Made by a program: the position numbers and the translations under genes
The notes under the pieces: generated by a model
What the model was told of the DNA's origin: nothing
The model's database searches: none
The model's input: only the letters and a program-made list of their open reading frames with translations
Shown here: piece after piece, positions 17,236-27,183 of the stretch
Layout of the letters: each line of letters starts with the position of its first letter
Numbering within the stretch: position 1 is the first letter of the stretch
Source of the DNA: JAICWP01 sp035252015
GTDB taxonomy: Bacteria > Acidobacteriota > Terriglobia > Terriglobales > Acidobacteriaceae
Length of the DNA stretch: 64,000 nucleotides
Direction of reading: 5' to 3'
Assembly: GCA_035252015.1 (NCBI GenBank)
Contig: DATFDP010000228.1
Location: forward strand, 1 to 64,000

Positions 17236-17648
17236 TCCTCCGCCAACCCTCCGGTTTCGTCAGTGGTGCTGGGAAAGGTTTCGCCCACAAACACCGCTCC
17301 CACGGTGATCAGCACAATGCCTGCCCAGCGCAGGGCCGAGACTTCTTCCGCCAGGAAGAATTTCCCCAGCAGGGCGCTGAGAATGTACGAAGTGGAGGTC
17401 ACCGTAATGACATAGCTCAAATCGGCCCAACTAAGCAGCGCCAGGCGGAAGATGAGCCAGGCAATCAGCAGGACCACCCCGGCAATGACCCACGGGTCGG
17501 TGAAGGCCTGCAGATAGGGGCCGGGCTGCCAGGTCACCAGGTGCCCCACCTCCTGCATACCCTTACCGAGAGCGTAATTGCCCACGGCATTGCTTACCAC
17601 CACCACCGTCGTGATAGCGGCGGTCTTAGTGATGAACCGGGAAATCAT
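17232..17648 (-). CDS. Half-size EamA/SMR-like membrane protein (first of pair)
   Basis: 138 residues with four TM helices and the same terminal pattern as its partner (LSALLGKFFLAEEVSALRWAGIVLITVGAVFVG). N-terminal helix MISRFITKTAAITTVVVVSN. It has a longer soluble loop between helix 1 and 2 (GHLVTWQPGPYLQAFTDP) than the partner, so the two are not interchangeable. Together they equal one full-length DMT transporter such as the neighbour at 15805. Confidence 0.8.
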   Translation of the reverse strand: MISRFITKTAAITTVVVVSNAVGNYALGKGMQEVGHLVTWQPGPYLQAFTDPWVIAGVVLLIAWLIFRLALLSWADLSYVITVTSTSYILSALLGKFFLAEEVSALRWAGIVLITVGAVFVGETFPSTTDETGGLAEE

Positions 17649-17994
17649 GAGCCCACTTGTTGGCGGGAGAAATCTTCTCAGTTTGGCGTGCGACGAACAA
17701 CTCTAAGATGCTCGATCAGGCGAGCGGGATTCCGCGCGCAGTGCGCGGACTAAGCTGAGTTCACTGCAGCCAAGCAAGAAACCAGCTGAACCGGGTATAC
17801 TCTTGCGGAAGTTTTGTACGTGCCGTCGGTCCGGGTGTCAGCAAGCCCGGCAACTCCCAAACCCAATTTCGAATTTTCACCAGGGTCCGTTCTAGTCTTT
17901 CCACGGCAATCTTTTTAGCTGTCCGCACAACCGACATGCGAAACCGCGAAGGAGAGATTCTTAAACCAGAAAAAATCATTGAAGGAGCAGCCTA
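17649..17994. other. Divergent intergenic region (EamA pair / dps)
   Basis: About 345 bases containing the promoters for the EamA pair and the Dps-like gene. No gene is visible and no perfect promoter hexamers were found. Confidence 0.4.
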
Positions 17995-18612
17995 ATGGCA
18001 AAGAAACAGATGCACACGAACACCGCCAGCAGACCCAGCGCCCAGCCCCGCCTTCATCAGCATGCCCGCGAAATCCAGGTATACGGAACCGTGAACCACG
18101 CCCTTCCGCTTGAACTGGAGGAACCCGTACGGCTGGAGATGACGGAGCAGCTCAACCAGTTGCTGGCCGATACCATGACTCTGCGCGACCTGTACAAGAA
18201 ATCCCATTGGCAGGTCGCCGGCCCCACTTTCTATCAGCTGCATCTTTTGTACGACAAGCATTACGACGAGCAGGTGGAGCTAGTGGATGCGATTGCGGAA
18301 CGGATTCAGCTGCTGGGCGGCGTCAGCCTGGCCATGGCCGCGGATGTGGCTGAAATCACGCAAATCGAGCGTCCGCCCCGCGGGCGGGAAGAGGTCCCCG
18401 TTCAATTGTCGCGCCTACTGGACGCTCACCAAATCATTATCCGCCAGACGCGCACGCTGGCTCGCCGCGCCTCTGAACTTGGAGATGACGGCAGCAACGA
18501 CCTTCTGGTCAGTGAGGTGCTGCGAACGAATGAACTGCAAGTCTGGTTTTTGAGTGAACACCTGGTTAACGTTCCGCTGGTCAAGGCGGAAGAACCGTCA
18601 GCCGCTGCTTGA
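17995..18612 (+). CDS. Dps family ferritin-like DNA-binding protein
   Basis: A 205-residue ferritin-like protein. The ferroxidase-type signature KSHWQVAGPTFYQLHLLYDKHYDEQVELVDAIAERI (split here by position: His near 70, Asp/Glu near 85-97) is the Dps helix 2-3 region. A basic N-terminal tail of about 35 residues (MAKKQMHTNT...RLHQHAREIQ) could bind DNA. Dps oxidises Fe(II) with hydrogen peroxide and shields DNA. GAAGGAG precedes the ATG. The length is greater than E. coli Dps (167) because of the N- and C-terminal extensions. Confidence 0.9.
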   Translation: MAKKQMHTNTASRPSAQPRLHQHAREIQVYGTVNHALPLELEEPVRLEMTEQLNQLLADTMTLRDLYKKSHWQVAGPTFYQLHLLYDKHYDEQVELVDAIAERIQLLGGVSLAMAADVAEITQIERPPRGREEVPVQLSRLLDAHQIIIRQTRTLARRASELGDDGSNDLLVSEVLRTNELQVWFLSEHLVNVPLVKAEEPSAAA

Positions 18613-18656
18613 GCAAGGTACCGGGTGCAAAATTCAGAGGTCAGCGGCAAGAAAAG

Positions 18657-18692
18657 GAGTCCCGCAGGAGATCTCATCTCCCTGCGGGACTC
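18657..18692. terminator. Strong hairpin terminator between convergent dps and SYLF genes
   Basis: A 12-bp perfect stem (GAGTCCCGCAGG and its complement), extended by AGAT/ATCT after a 1-base bulge, closes a 3-base loop. On the minus strand it is followed by CTTTTCTTGC; on the plus strand by AATAATTATT. It can serve both genes. Confidence 0.75.
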
Positions 18693-18697
18693 AATAA

Positions 18698-19414
18698 TTA
18701 TTCCAGCGACTTGGGGTCGGAGAGATTTTTCGGGGAATGATGGTTGAGCAGCGACACCAGTTCTTGCCCGCTCGCCGGCACGCCTACGCGGTGCTCGCGC
18801 ACAATTTCGCGGGCGGTGATTTTGCGTCCGTAGAGTTTCTCGTTGGCGCTATTATCCTGCCGCAGGGTGGAACCTTCCAGGGAGATGCCGGCAAACAGTC
18901 CGCGCGAGCGGGAATAGGAAAGAATCTCGGCCCGCATGGCTACGTCGGTCGCCGCCGTGGCGGCGCGGCCTTTGGGGCCCGCGGCTGCGGCGGCATCGGC
19001 GCCCAGCTTCACCTTGGTCTTGAGCAGCGACTCCGCCCCGTGGGGATTCATCACCAGCAGCACGAAATCCGTGGCTTGGCCGCCCAACTGAAAGCCGATA
19101 TTGCCGCCCTCCAGCGCATACATGGCGGGCGCGCTCCAAGGACCGGTGTAATGCTGGCCGGTGCGGCAACTCATTACGCCGCGGCCATAGCTACCACCCA
19201 GCCCTATGGCAAATTTTTTCACCGAAGGCAGAACAATGATGCATTCGGCGCGGTCGAAGAGGTCCTTGGGGATATCATCCGGGATGTTGATGATCTCTTT
19301 GAGCACCTGACCGGCATCTTTGACTCGATCCTGCTCCTTTTCATTGTCCTTGGCCGCCAGCAGAGGGGCGGCTAGTAACAGTACGGAAGTCAGCAGCGCG
19401 AGCAGCTTTTTCAT
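18698..19414 (-). CDS. SYLF (YSC84) domain lipid-binding exported protein
   Basis: About 238 residues with a signal peptide (MKKLLALLTSVLLLAAPLLA). SYLF features are FDRAECIIVLPSVKKFAIGLGGSYGRGVMSCR and GFQLGGQATDFVLLVMNPHGAESLL, then a Gly/Ala-rich region and LFAGISLEGSTLRQD. SYLF proteins bind phosphoinositide or other lipids in eukaryotes; bacterial roles are not established. The internal ATG 19414 is chosen because GGAGG stands 4 bases upstream and a clear signal peptide begins there. Confidence 0.88.
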   Translation of the reverse strand: MKKLLALLTSVLLLAAPLLAAKDNEKEQDRVKDAGQVLKEIINIPDDIPKDLFDRAECIIVLPSVKKFAIGLGGSYGRGVMSCRTGQHYTGPWSAPAMYALEGGNIGFQLGGQATDFVLLVMNPHGAESLLKTKVKLGADAAAAAGPKGRAATAATDVAMRAEILSYSRSRGLFAGISLEGSTLRQDNSANEKLYGRKITAREIVREHRVGVPASGQELVSLLNHHSPKNLSDPKSLE

Positions 19415-19596
19415 GAAACCTCCAGGATGGAATTGACATCTTAACTCGTAATCAGCGGTGTGTAACGAAAGTCTGTTCCCCGTTTGTAACTTGGCTTCCT
19501 CTCCGCCGTGACCTAGAGTTCCCCTTGGCATTGAAAGTGCATTAAATCATTTGGGCGGCGTTTGCGCCGCGCAAAACGGCAGAAAATGCACCTTTT

Positions 19597-20601
19597 ATGA
19601 AATTTTTGCTTCTCAGCCTCGCCGCCGCTCTCCTGTTGCCTTTCGCAGCTATGGGAGCCCACGCTCAGTTGCCTGCGGGGCAGGATCCCAGCCAGCCCTA
19701 CCTGGGCAGCGAGGCCACAGCTTCGGACACCGCCGCTTATCCTGAACAGGCGGGCAGTTCGGTCCTCATGACCATTCACAAGCGGGTGGATGAGGTGAAT
19801 GTCGTGTTTACCGCCACCAACGGGCACGGCAAGTTTGTGCGCGACCTCTCGGAAGGCGACTTCCGGGTGCTGGACAACAACCAGCCCCCGCAAAGCATTC
19901 TTGATTTTCGCCGCGAAACCAATCTGCCTCTGCGCGTGGGTCTGCTGGTGGATGACAGCGGCTCGGTGAAAAGCCGCTTCGCTTTTGAGCAGAACGCCGC
20001 CATCTCTTTTCTCCAACAGGTAGTGCGGCCGGTTGTTGATCGCGCATTCGTGATCGGCTTCAATAGCCATGCCAAGCTGATGAAGGATTTTACGGACAAC
20101 AACGCACAACTGTCTTCGGCAATTTACAACCTGAAGGCGGGCGGAGGCACAGCGCTGTACGATGCCATTTATCTGGCCTGCAAGGAAAAGCTGCTTAAGA
20201 CCGGAGATGAGCGGCCGGTGCGGCGCGCCATCATCGTGCTCAGCGACGGGGAAGATAACCAGAGTCAGATGAGCCTGGGCGCTGCCATCCAGATGGCGCA
20301 GCGCGCCGAGGTGGTCATTTACGCCATCAGCACCGACGACAGCGGCCTGGTCCTGCGGGGCGATGGCGTGCTCGAGCAACTCGCCACCTACACCGGTGGA
20401 CGCGCCTTCTTTCCCTACAAAATGAACGACATTACCAAGTCCTTTTCCGCCATTGAAGAGGAACTGCGCAGTCAATATTCGCTGGCCTACAGGCCGGCTG
20501 ATTTGTCGGCCGACGGCCGCTACCATTCCATCGAGATCTCCGCCCTCAACAAGAAGGTGCATGTCCGCTCCCGCCCGGGCTACTACGCTCCCACCCAGTA
20601 G
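19597..20601 (+). CDS. Exported VWFA domain protein
   Basis: A 334-residue protein with a signal peptide cut after AHA near residue 23. The von Willebrand A domain begins near 108 with a MIDAS DDSGSVKSR, a central Thr and LSDGEDNQSQ, and ends in AFFPYKMNDITKSFSAIEEELRSQYSLAY. An N-terminal beta-rich segment (DEVNVVFTATNGHGKFVRDLSEGDF) is typical of the acidobacterial 'VWFA-related' family of exported proteins, many copies of which occur per genome. Binding partner unknown. It is divergent from the SYLF gene; no Shine-Dalgarno is evident. Confidence 0.88.
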   Translation: MKFLLLSLAAALLLPFAAMGAHAQLPAGQDPSQPYLGSEATASDTAAYPEQAGSSVLMTIHKRVDEVNVVFTATNGHGKFVRDLSEGDFRVLDNNQPPQSILDFRRETNLPLRVGLLVDDSGSVKSRFAFEQNAAISFLQQVVRPVVDRAFVIGFNSHAKLMKDFTDNNAQLSSAIYNLKAGGGTALYDAIYLACKEKLLKTGDERPVRRAIIVLSDGEDNQSQMSLGAAIQMAQRAEVVIYAISTDDSGLVLRGDGVLEQLATYTGGRAFFPYKMNDITKSFSAIEEELRSQYSLAYRPADLSADGRYHSIEISALNKKVHVRSRPGYYAPTQ

Positions 20602-20787
20602 CTGCTTTTAACTCCTCCGCCGTTCGCCTCCATCGCCAACGCTGTTCTCAAGCCTGAAAACATCGTGATACGATTTATTGCCGGTCTGCCTTGAGGCCGG
20701 CAGGCATCCATTCGCTCCCGGGGACAATCGCAATCTGGGAAGTACAGGGAACTATTTTTCAAAACAGAGCACACCTGAGAAGAGAGA

Positions 20788-20799
20788 GATAACGTTATC
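20788..20799. promoter_or_regulatory. Perfect 12-bp palindrome just before the htrA start
   Basis: GATAACGTTATC ends one base before the ATG of the protease. It lies between the AGAGAG Shine-Dalgarno-like stretch and the start codon, so it could be an operator or an mRNA hairpin that hides the start. Confidence 0.4.
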
Positions 20800-20800
20800 C

Positions 20801-22294
<1,494 letters not shown>

Positions 22295-22438
22295 AACTTA
22301 TCTGCGCAACAACCGAGCCGTGAACGTTCCATCCCTTTGGTCACCTAGGCACAGGTACTTTTCCTTTGAAACAATTCAAGGGTAGGCACGAGCATATTCG
22401 CGGCACGCCTTTTCACGTTTGTGCCGACCCTGAACGAC

Positions 22439-22783
22439 ATGACCCGAAAACTAACTTGCGTTTTGCTTCTCTTTCTCCTGACAATCATCTGTGGCGCGCC
22501 ATTGGCCGGCGCCGACGTGCCGGCGGAACATCACCCCACTCGCAAGGTGCTTAAGAAGGTTCTGCCCTCCTACCCTGAGCTGGCACGCCAGCTCAACATC
22601 AAAGGCGCGGTCAAGCTGGTGGTAATCGTCGAGCCTAATGGCAAGGTCAAGTCGGCCAGAGCGGTAGGCGGGAACCCTGCCTTCGTCGAAGCGGCCATGC
22701 GGGTAATCGACAAGTGGAAGTTTGAGCCGGGCGCGGACCCGACCACGGAAACGGTAGAGATAAAATTTGAGCCCACAGAATAG
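22439..22783 (+). CDS. Exported TonB C-terminal domain protein (energy-transducer-like)
   Basis: A 114-residue protein with a signal peptide (MTRKLTCVLLLFLLTIICGAPLAGA) and then a single TonB C-terminal fold (about 38-112: YPELARQLNIKGAVKLVVIVEPNGKVKSARAVGGNPAFVEAAM, with WKFEPG at the end). No TM anchor or Pro-rich linker is present, so it cannot span the envelope as classical TonB does. Periplasmic TonB-CTD proteins are common in Bacteroidota and Acidobacteriota. ATG 22439 is used rather than the GTG at 22421. Confidence 0.82.
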   Translation: MTRKLTCVLLLFLLTIICGAPLAGADVPAEHHPTRKVLKKVLPSYPELARQLNIKGAVKLVVIVEPNGKVKSARAVGGNPAFVEAAMRVIDKWKFEPGADPTTETVEIKFEPTE

Positions 22784-22880
22784 GGCCGGCAGCAGTTCTA
22801 CTCAGCACTGGCTCCCTTGTTCGCCGCTGTGATAACTTGCCCTGTACGGGACCCGCCAAACCGAGTCTCTGGAGCCTGGA

Positions 22881-23432
22881 ATGGCCCTGATTATTGTTCT
22901 AATCGTCATCGTCGTGGTGGTGGGTTTTTTCATCGCCATGTACAACGGCCTGATCCGCCTGCGCGTGCGCGCGGACGCCTCCTGGTCGGATATTGACGTG
23001 CAGCTCAAACGGCGGCACGACTTAATTCCCAACCTGGTGGAAACGGTGAAAGGCTATGCCGCCCACGAAAAAGGCACCTTCGAGAATATTGCCAAGTACC
23101 GCTCGGCAGCGATGTCGGCCACCAGTCCGGCGGACCGGGCGGCTGCGGAAGGCCAGTTGACACAGGCTTTGCGCGGTCTGCTGGCGGTGGCGGAGAACTA
23201 TCCGCAGCTGCGCGCTTCGGAAGAATTCACCGCGCTCCAAGGGCAGCTGACCCAGACCGAAGATAACATTCAGAACGCGCGCCGCTACTACAACGCCGTG
23301 GTGCGAGACTTCAACACCAAGCTGCAGACCTTCCCCACCAACGTTTTCGGCAGCATGCTGGGATTTCAGCCGCGCCAGTACTTCGAACTGGAGACGCCGG
23401 CTGACCGCGAGAACGTTGTTGTGAAGTTCTGA
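22881..23432 (+). CDS. LemA family protein
   Basis: A 183-residue helical protein with an N-terminal TM anchor (ALIIVLIVIVVVVGFFIAMYNGLIRLR), then the LemA core: ASWSDIDVQLKRRHDLIPNLVETVKGYA and ENYPQLRASEEFTALQGQLTQTEDNIQNARRYYNAVVRDFN. LemA proteins form membrane-anchored coils of unclear role, often co-transcribed with DUF2207 or TPM membrane genes, exactly as here. The stop overlaps the next start (TGATG). Confidence 0.92.
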   Translation: MALIIVLIVIVVVVGFFIAMYNGLIRLRVRADASWSDIDVQLKRRHDLIPNLVETVKGYAAHEKGTFENIAKYRSAAMSATSPADRAAAEGQLTQALRGLLAVAENYPQLRASEEFTALQGQLTQTEDNIQNARRYYNAVVRDFNTKLQTFPTNVFGSMLGFQPRQYFELETPADRENVVVKF

Positions 23433-25180
23433 TGTTGGGCAAGTGCAAGTTCGCTCCCGCGCTTCGGTCTCTTCTTGTTTTCTGCTGTCTGGCGTGGAGC
23501 GTGGTGCCGGCGCATGCGGACTGGCGGATTTCCGACTTCCACTCCACCGTCAACCTCGATCATCAGGGCAGGGCCACCGTAAGCGAGCGCATCAGTGTGG
23601 CGTTCAGCGGCATTTACCACGGTATTTATCGCGACATTCCCCTCGAATATCCGGGCCCGCATGGCACCAATTACCGCCTCTTTCTAAAGATCACTGGAGT
23701 CACGGACGGCTCCGGGAACAAACTGAAATATGAATCCAGCATCCGCAACGGCTATCGTCATCTCAAGATCTACACTCCTGGGGCTGAGGACACCACCAAA
23801 ACGGTGGAAATTGACTACAGCATTCCTAATGCGGTCCGCTACTTTCCCAGCTATGACGAGTTCTACTGGAATGTGACCGGCAATGACTGGCCGGTGCCCA
23901 TTGACCACGCCTCCGCCTTCGTGCAGCTCCCGCAGAATGCCGATGGCAGCTTGCGGGCCCAGGCATTCACTGGCGTGTACGGTTCCGCGAGTCACGACGC
24001 CACCGCCGAGGTGAATGGCGCAAGCGTCCGGTTTGAGACCACAAATCCGCTGCCTATGAGCGGCGGCCTGACCATTGACATCTACATTCCCAAAAGCATT
24101 TTGCAGGAGCCCGGCCCCTTGAGCCGGGCGAGTTGGTTCTTGCGCAGCAATCCGCTTGTGCTGCTGCCGCCCTGGGCTCTGTTAGTGATGTTCTGCTTGT
24201 GGTGGTTCAAGGGACGCGATCCCAACCCCGGGCTCTCGGTCGCGCCCATGTACGAGCCGCCCACGGACATGACGCCGGCTGAGGTGGGGTCACTCATTGA
24301 CGATAAGGTCAATCCCCGCGACATCACCTCTACCATTGTGGATCTGGCGGTGCGCGGTTTCATCAAGATCGAAGAAACAGTGGACAAGGGCCTTCTCTTC
24401 CACCACAAGGACTACGTTCTCCACCTGCTTGTTCCGCGGCAGAAGTGGACGGGGCTGGCGCCGCATGAGCGCGTGATGCTGGAGAACATCTTTGCCGGCG
24501 AAGCCACTGAGACGCGGCTCTCCAGCCTGAAGAACCGCTTCTACACCGCTGTTCCCGTGATTCGCGACGACGTAATGTCAGCCTTGCGGCGCAAGGGCAT
24601 GTACCTGATTGACCCTGACTCCGCCAATGCCTACATGCTGGGGGTTGCGGTGCTGGCAGGCGCGCCCTTCATCCTGCTGGCACTAACCGGGGCGGCCGAT
24701 GTATTTGGCTCGGTGCCGCTGGCGGTCATCACGATCGCCATTGCCGCGCTCATCATCTGGCTGTTCGGACGGCAGATGACCTGCAAGACCGCAAAAGGGG
24801 TGCGTACCCGCGTGGCGATCCTGGGATTTGAGGAGTTCATGAACCGGGTGGATGCTGACCGCATCAAGCGCATGCCTCCCAACACCTTCGAAAAGTTCCT
24901 GCCCTTTGCCATGGCTTTGGGCGTGGAGCACCACTGGGCACAAGCTTTCGCCGGTATCGTGCAAAACCAGCCCAGTTGGTATGTCTCGCCCAATGGCGTG
25001 CTGTTTAATCCCATCCTGTTCTCCAACAGCATGCACAGCATGGCATACGACATGAACCAGGTATTCGTCTCCGCGCCACGCGCCAGTTCCAGCGGCTCAG
25101 GGTGGAGTAGCGGCGGCTTTGGGGGCGGAGGCGGCTTCTCCGGCGGCGGCTTTGGGGGCGGAGGCGGGGGAGCGTTCTGA
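23432..25180 (+). CDS. DUF2207 (YciQ-like) predicted membrane protein
   Basis: A 582-residue protein coupled to lemA by a TGATG overlap. It has a signal peptide, a large extracytoplasmic beta domain (about 26-230, beginning WRISDFHSTVNLDHQGRATV), a TM helix near 240-260, a cytoplasmic linker with helical winged-like segment (PTDMTPAEVGSLIDDKVNPRDITSTIVDLAVRGFIKIEE), two more TM helices (about 400-445) and an extreme C-terminal Gly-rich tail of about 20 residues ending in GGGGGAF. The pairing with LemA is conserved in many phyla; function unknown. Confidence 0.88.
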   Translation: MLGKCKFAPALRSLLVFCCLAWSVVPAHADWRISDFHSTVNLDHQGRATVSERISVAFSGIYHGIYRDIPLEYPGPHGTNYRLFLKITGVTDGSGNKLKYESSIRNGYRHLKIYTPGAEDTTKTVEIDYSIPNAVRYFPSYDEFYWNVTGNDWPVPIDHASAFVQLPQNADGSLRAQAFTGVYGSASHDATAEVNGASVRFETTNPLPMSGGLTIDIYIPKSILQEPGPLSRASWFLRSNPLVLLPPWALLVMFCLWWFKGRDPNPGLSVAPMYEPPTDMTPAEVGSLIDDKVNPRDITSTIVDLAVRGFIKIEETVDKGLLFHHKDYVLHLLVPRQKWTGLAPHERVMLENIFAGEATETRLSSLKNRFYTAVPVIRDDVMSALRRKGMYLIDPDSANAYMLGVAVLAGAPFILLALTGAADVFGSVPLAVITIAIAALIIWLFGRQMTCKTAKGVRTRVAILGFEEFMNRVDADRIKRMPPNTFEKFLPFAMALGVEHHWAQAFAGIVQNQPSWYVSPNGVLFNPILFSNSMHSMAYDMNQVFVSAPRASSSGSGWSSGGFGGGGGFSGGGFGGGGGGAF

Positions 25181-25395
25181 TGGGAAGAGTGCCACACCGC
25201 CCGGCCTGCGATGAATTGCTATTTCCCCTCAAACTGGGCTTGTCTGCCTTCACTGAGCAGCCCCGAAGTGAATTCCGGCTCTGAATCCTGAGTACCCCTT
25301 CCGTCTGCGAATCACCAGCCCTGCAAACACGGCGTCTCATATTCACATCCAACGTAAAGCAGGATGAAAGCAGGTTCTAGTCAGGAAGGATTCCT

Positions 25396-25932
25396 ATGGC
25401 TGAAACCAGAAGATCAGAACAGACGCTCCCGCCGAATATTCCGGCGTTGGAGCCGGAGCGGGAACTTCCAGCAGCAACTACCCGCTCGAACCCCCGCCTG
25501 AATGAGGCGGCAGAGGCCATCGGCAGTGCTCTGGGCAGCGCCACGCGCCAGGTACAGAACGCGCGCGACCGCTTCACGGTAATCCGTGGCGGAGGGATGC
25601 CGGGTGGCCCTTCTACCACCGAGCAGATAAAACAGACGGCCCAAGACAAGATGCAGGCCGCTCAGGAGAAGGTCGAGGAGATCAAAGAGCGGGCTGGTGC
25701 TGTTGTCGGGGAGGCCAGGAGCCGAGCTACGGCAGCGCTGGAGGATGCGCGTCTCAAGGCTTCACGGATGGCGCAAGATGCAAAGGACTTGGCGGTGGAA
25801 CGCGCACGCCTGGTTCGCCTGCGCGCAACCCGCTTTAGCCACGAGCGGCCGCTGGCCGTCATCGGTGCGATTGGCGGAGCGGCATTTCTGCTGGGAGTTT
25901 TCTTACGCTTAGGAAGGGGGAAACGTGGCTGA
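25396..25932 (+). CDS. DUF883/ElaB-like or LEA-like helical protein with C-terminal TM
   Basis: A 178-residue protein. The middle (about 75-150) is a long Ala/Lys/Glu helix (IKQTAQDKMQAAQEKVEEIKERAG) of the kind found in LEA/DUF883 proteins, and the end has one TM helix (PLAVIGAIGGAAFLLGVFLRL) with a short basic tail, as in tail-anchored ElaB/YqjD, which tether ribosomes in E. coli. The first 70 residues are Pro/Gly-rich and disordered. GGAAGG stands 6 bases before the ATG. Its stop overlaps the following gene by 8 bases, giving a three-gene operon. Confidence 0.75.
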   Translation: MAETRRSEQTLPPNIPALEPERELPAATTRSNPRLNEAAEAIGSALGSATRQVQNARDRFTVIRGGGMPGGPSTTEQIKQTAQDKMQAAQEKVEEIKERAGAVVGEARSRATAALEDARLKASRMAQDAKDLAVERARLVRLRATRFSHERPLAVIGAIGGAAFLLGVFLRLGRGKRG

Positions 25933-26350
25933 TCAAACAGTAAATTTCAACGGTCGCAGCTTTTCCGGCGTCGTTAATGAGGTTAAGGACGAACTCAAAG
26001 AATTTCTGCAGACCCGCATCTCTATGCTGAAGGCGGAATTGGGCGAAAAGATGCGCACCTTCAAGGCCGCGCTGCCCATGCTGGCCACGGCCATCATCTT
26101 TCTGACAACCGCGTTTCTGCTGTTCACGCTCTGCCTGGTGGGCCTGATTTCCGTGGCTTTCTACGGCAATCCCTTTCGCTGGTTCCTGTCCTTCATCATC
26201 GTGGCGGTGCTGTACTCGATTATCGGAGGCATGACCGCTGTGTTTGGACTGAAAGAGCTGCGGGCTCAGGGCATCCTGCCCAAGAAAACCATCAAGGTGC
26301 TGAAAGAAGACCAAATCTGGCTGCAGCATGAGGCGAGGACACAGGTATGA
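25925..26350 (+). CDS. Phage-holin-superfamily (Phage_holin_3_6-like) membrane protein
   Basis: A 141-residue protein with an N-terminal amphipathic helix (FSGVVNEVKDELKEFLQTRISMLKAEL) and two TM helices (50-75 and 80-105). The pattern matches the Phage_holin_3_6 / putative superfamily III holin fold common in chromosomes rather than in phages, where it is found with DUF883-like genes. The start is GTG with GGAAGGGGG upstream, nested in the previous gene's end. No lysis genes accompany it, so a holin function is doubtful. Confidence 0.8.
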   Translation: MADQTVNFNGRSFSGVVNEVKDELKEFLQTRISMLKAELGEKMRTFKAALPMLATAIIFLTTAFLLFTLCLVGLISVAFYGNPFRWFLSFIIVAVLYSIIGGMTAVFGLKELRAQGILPKKTIKVLKEDQIWLQHEARTQV

Positions 26351-26565
26351 GCGCGAGCAATATTCCGACTAATCTGCTGGAACTACGGGCCGCGGAAGAG
26401 CGCCGGCGCCTGCATAATTCGGTAGCTGAACTGCGCCTGCAAATGCGCGAGAAACTTGATCTGCGGCGCAATGCCCGCCGTTACCTCTGGCCGGCTTCCG
26501 CCGTGGTTGGCCTGTGCGGGCTGATGCTCGGTTACGGTTTTGGCGGCATTCTCACGCGCGACTGA
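26347..26565 (+). CDS. Small DUF3618-like membrane protein
   Basis: 72 residues: a charged N-terminal helix (LLELRAAEERRRLHNSVAELRLQMREKLDLRR) and one C-terminal TM helix (YLWPASAVVGLCGLMLGYGFGGIL). It resembles DUF3618 proteins that follow holin-superfamily and DUF883 genes. The start overlaps the previous stop (ATGA), so it is the third gene of a tight operon of tail-anchored coiled proteins. Confidence 0.72.
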   Translation: MSASNIPTNLLELRAAEERRRLHNSVAELRLQMREKLDLRRNARRYLWPASAVVGLCGLMLGYGFGGILTRD

Positions 26566-26568
26566 AAG

Positions 26569-26666
26569 GCGGTAGCTGGTGGTTAGTAGCTGTTACTGGT
26601 AAATCAGCCAGCGGCTGGTTGGAGTTACCGACTACCAACTACCGACTGCTAACTACAAGCTACCGC
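26569..26666. repeat. CTACC/GGTAG-class imperfect palindrome
   Basis: The arms GCGGTAGCTGGTGGTTAG (26569) and the matching complement ending TAGCTACCGC-like at 26666 can pair over about 17 positions with a few mismatches; the inner part iterates ACTACC. It starts 4 bases after the stop of the DUF3618-like gene. Confidence 0.7.
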
Positions 26667-26833
26667 ATCTCCCGAACCCACGCAGTTACTAAAGTCATGG
26701 GAACCTACGTGCTTACGCCTTTCGGTACATCTTGCTTTTAATCCCGCCCTCAAGCGTGGTATAAGGCTTGCAAGCGCCAAGCTTACAACCCAGTCAATGG
26801 CCCATCGGACGGGCTTGGACGGGAGGAGGTCCC

Positions 26834-27163
26834 GTGTCGGAAAACCGGACCGGCAAACGTTTCCCTTTGCAACTGCCAATTCGTGTTCACAAAGCTCAAG
26901 CCGGAGATGAGCACAAAACGGTGACCGGCAACCTGAGCGCCGCCGGAGTGTACATCCAGGGAGACGCCTCGCTTGATGTTGGTTCGCAAGTAGAGTTTGA
27001 AATCACCTTGCCGCCGGAAGTAACCGGCGGAGAACACAACGTGACCATTCAGGGTCGCGGGCGGGTGGTGCGTACCGATAACCCGCCTCCGGGTCGCAAT
27101 GGAGAGAATTATCGCGGGGTAGCCTGCGTGATTGATTCGTATGAGTTTGTTCGCAACACTTAG
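26834..27163 (+). CDS. PilZ domain protein
   Basis: 109 residues from GTG 26834, which has GGGAGGAGG upstream; the longer reading to 26768 is not needed. PilZ features are RTGKRFPLQLPI at the start and GNLSAAGVYIQGD (N-x-S-x2-G) about 25 residues later. The N-terminal arginine motif is reduced to KRF, with one Arg of the R-x3-R pair replaced, so c-di-GMP affinity may be low (inference). It lies 20 bases before the LuxR-type regulator and is probably co-transcribed. Confidence 0.82.
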   Translation: MSENRTGKRFPLQLPIRVHKAQAGDEHKTVTGNLSAAGVYIQGDASLDVGSQVEFEITLPPEVTGGEHNVTIQGRGRVVRTDNPPPGRNGENYRGVACVIDSYEFVRNT

Positions 27164-27183
27164 CACAGCGGAGGCCGCGCGCC

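Noticed and set aside
19513..20562. 349-codon minus-strand frame over the VWFA gene
   Set aside because: Antisense shadow of a protein with MIDAS and signal peptide.
25925..26350. Prophage remnant suggested by the holin-superfamily gene
   Set aside because: No integrase, terminase, structural or lysin gene; this family is widely chromosomal and here is in an operon with DUF883-like and DUF3618-like genes.
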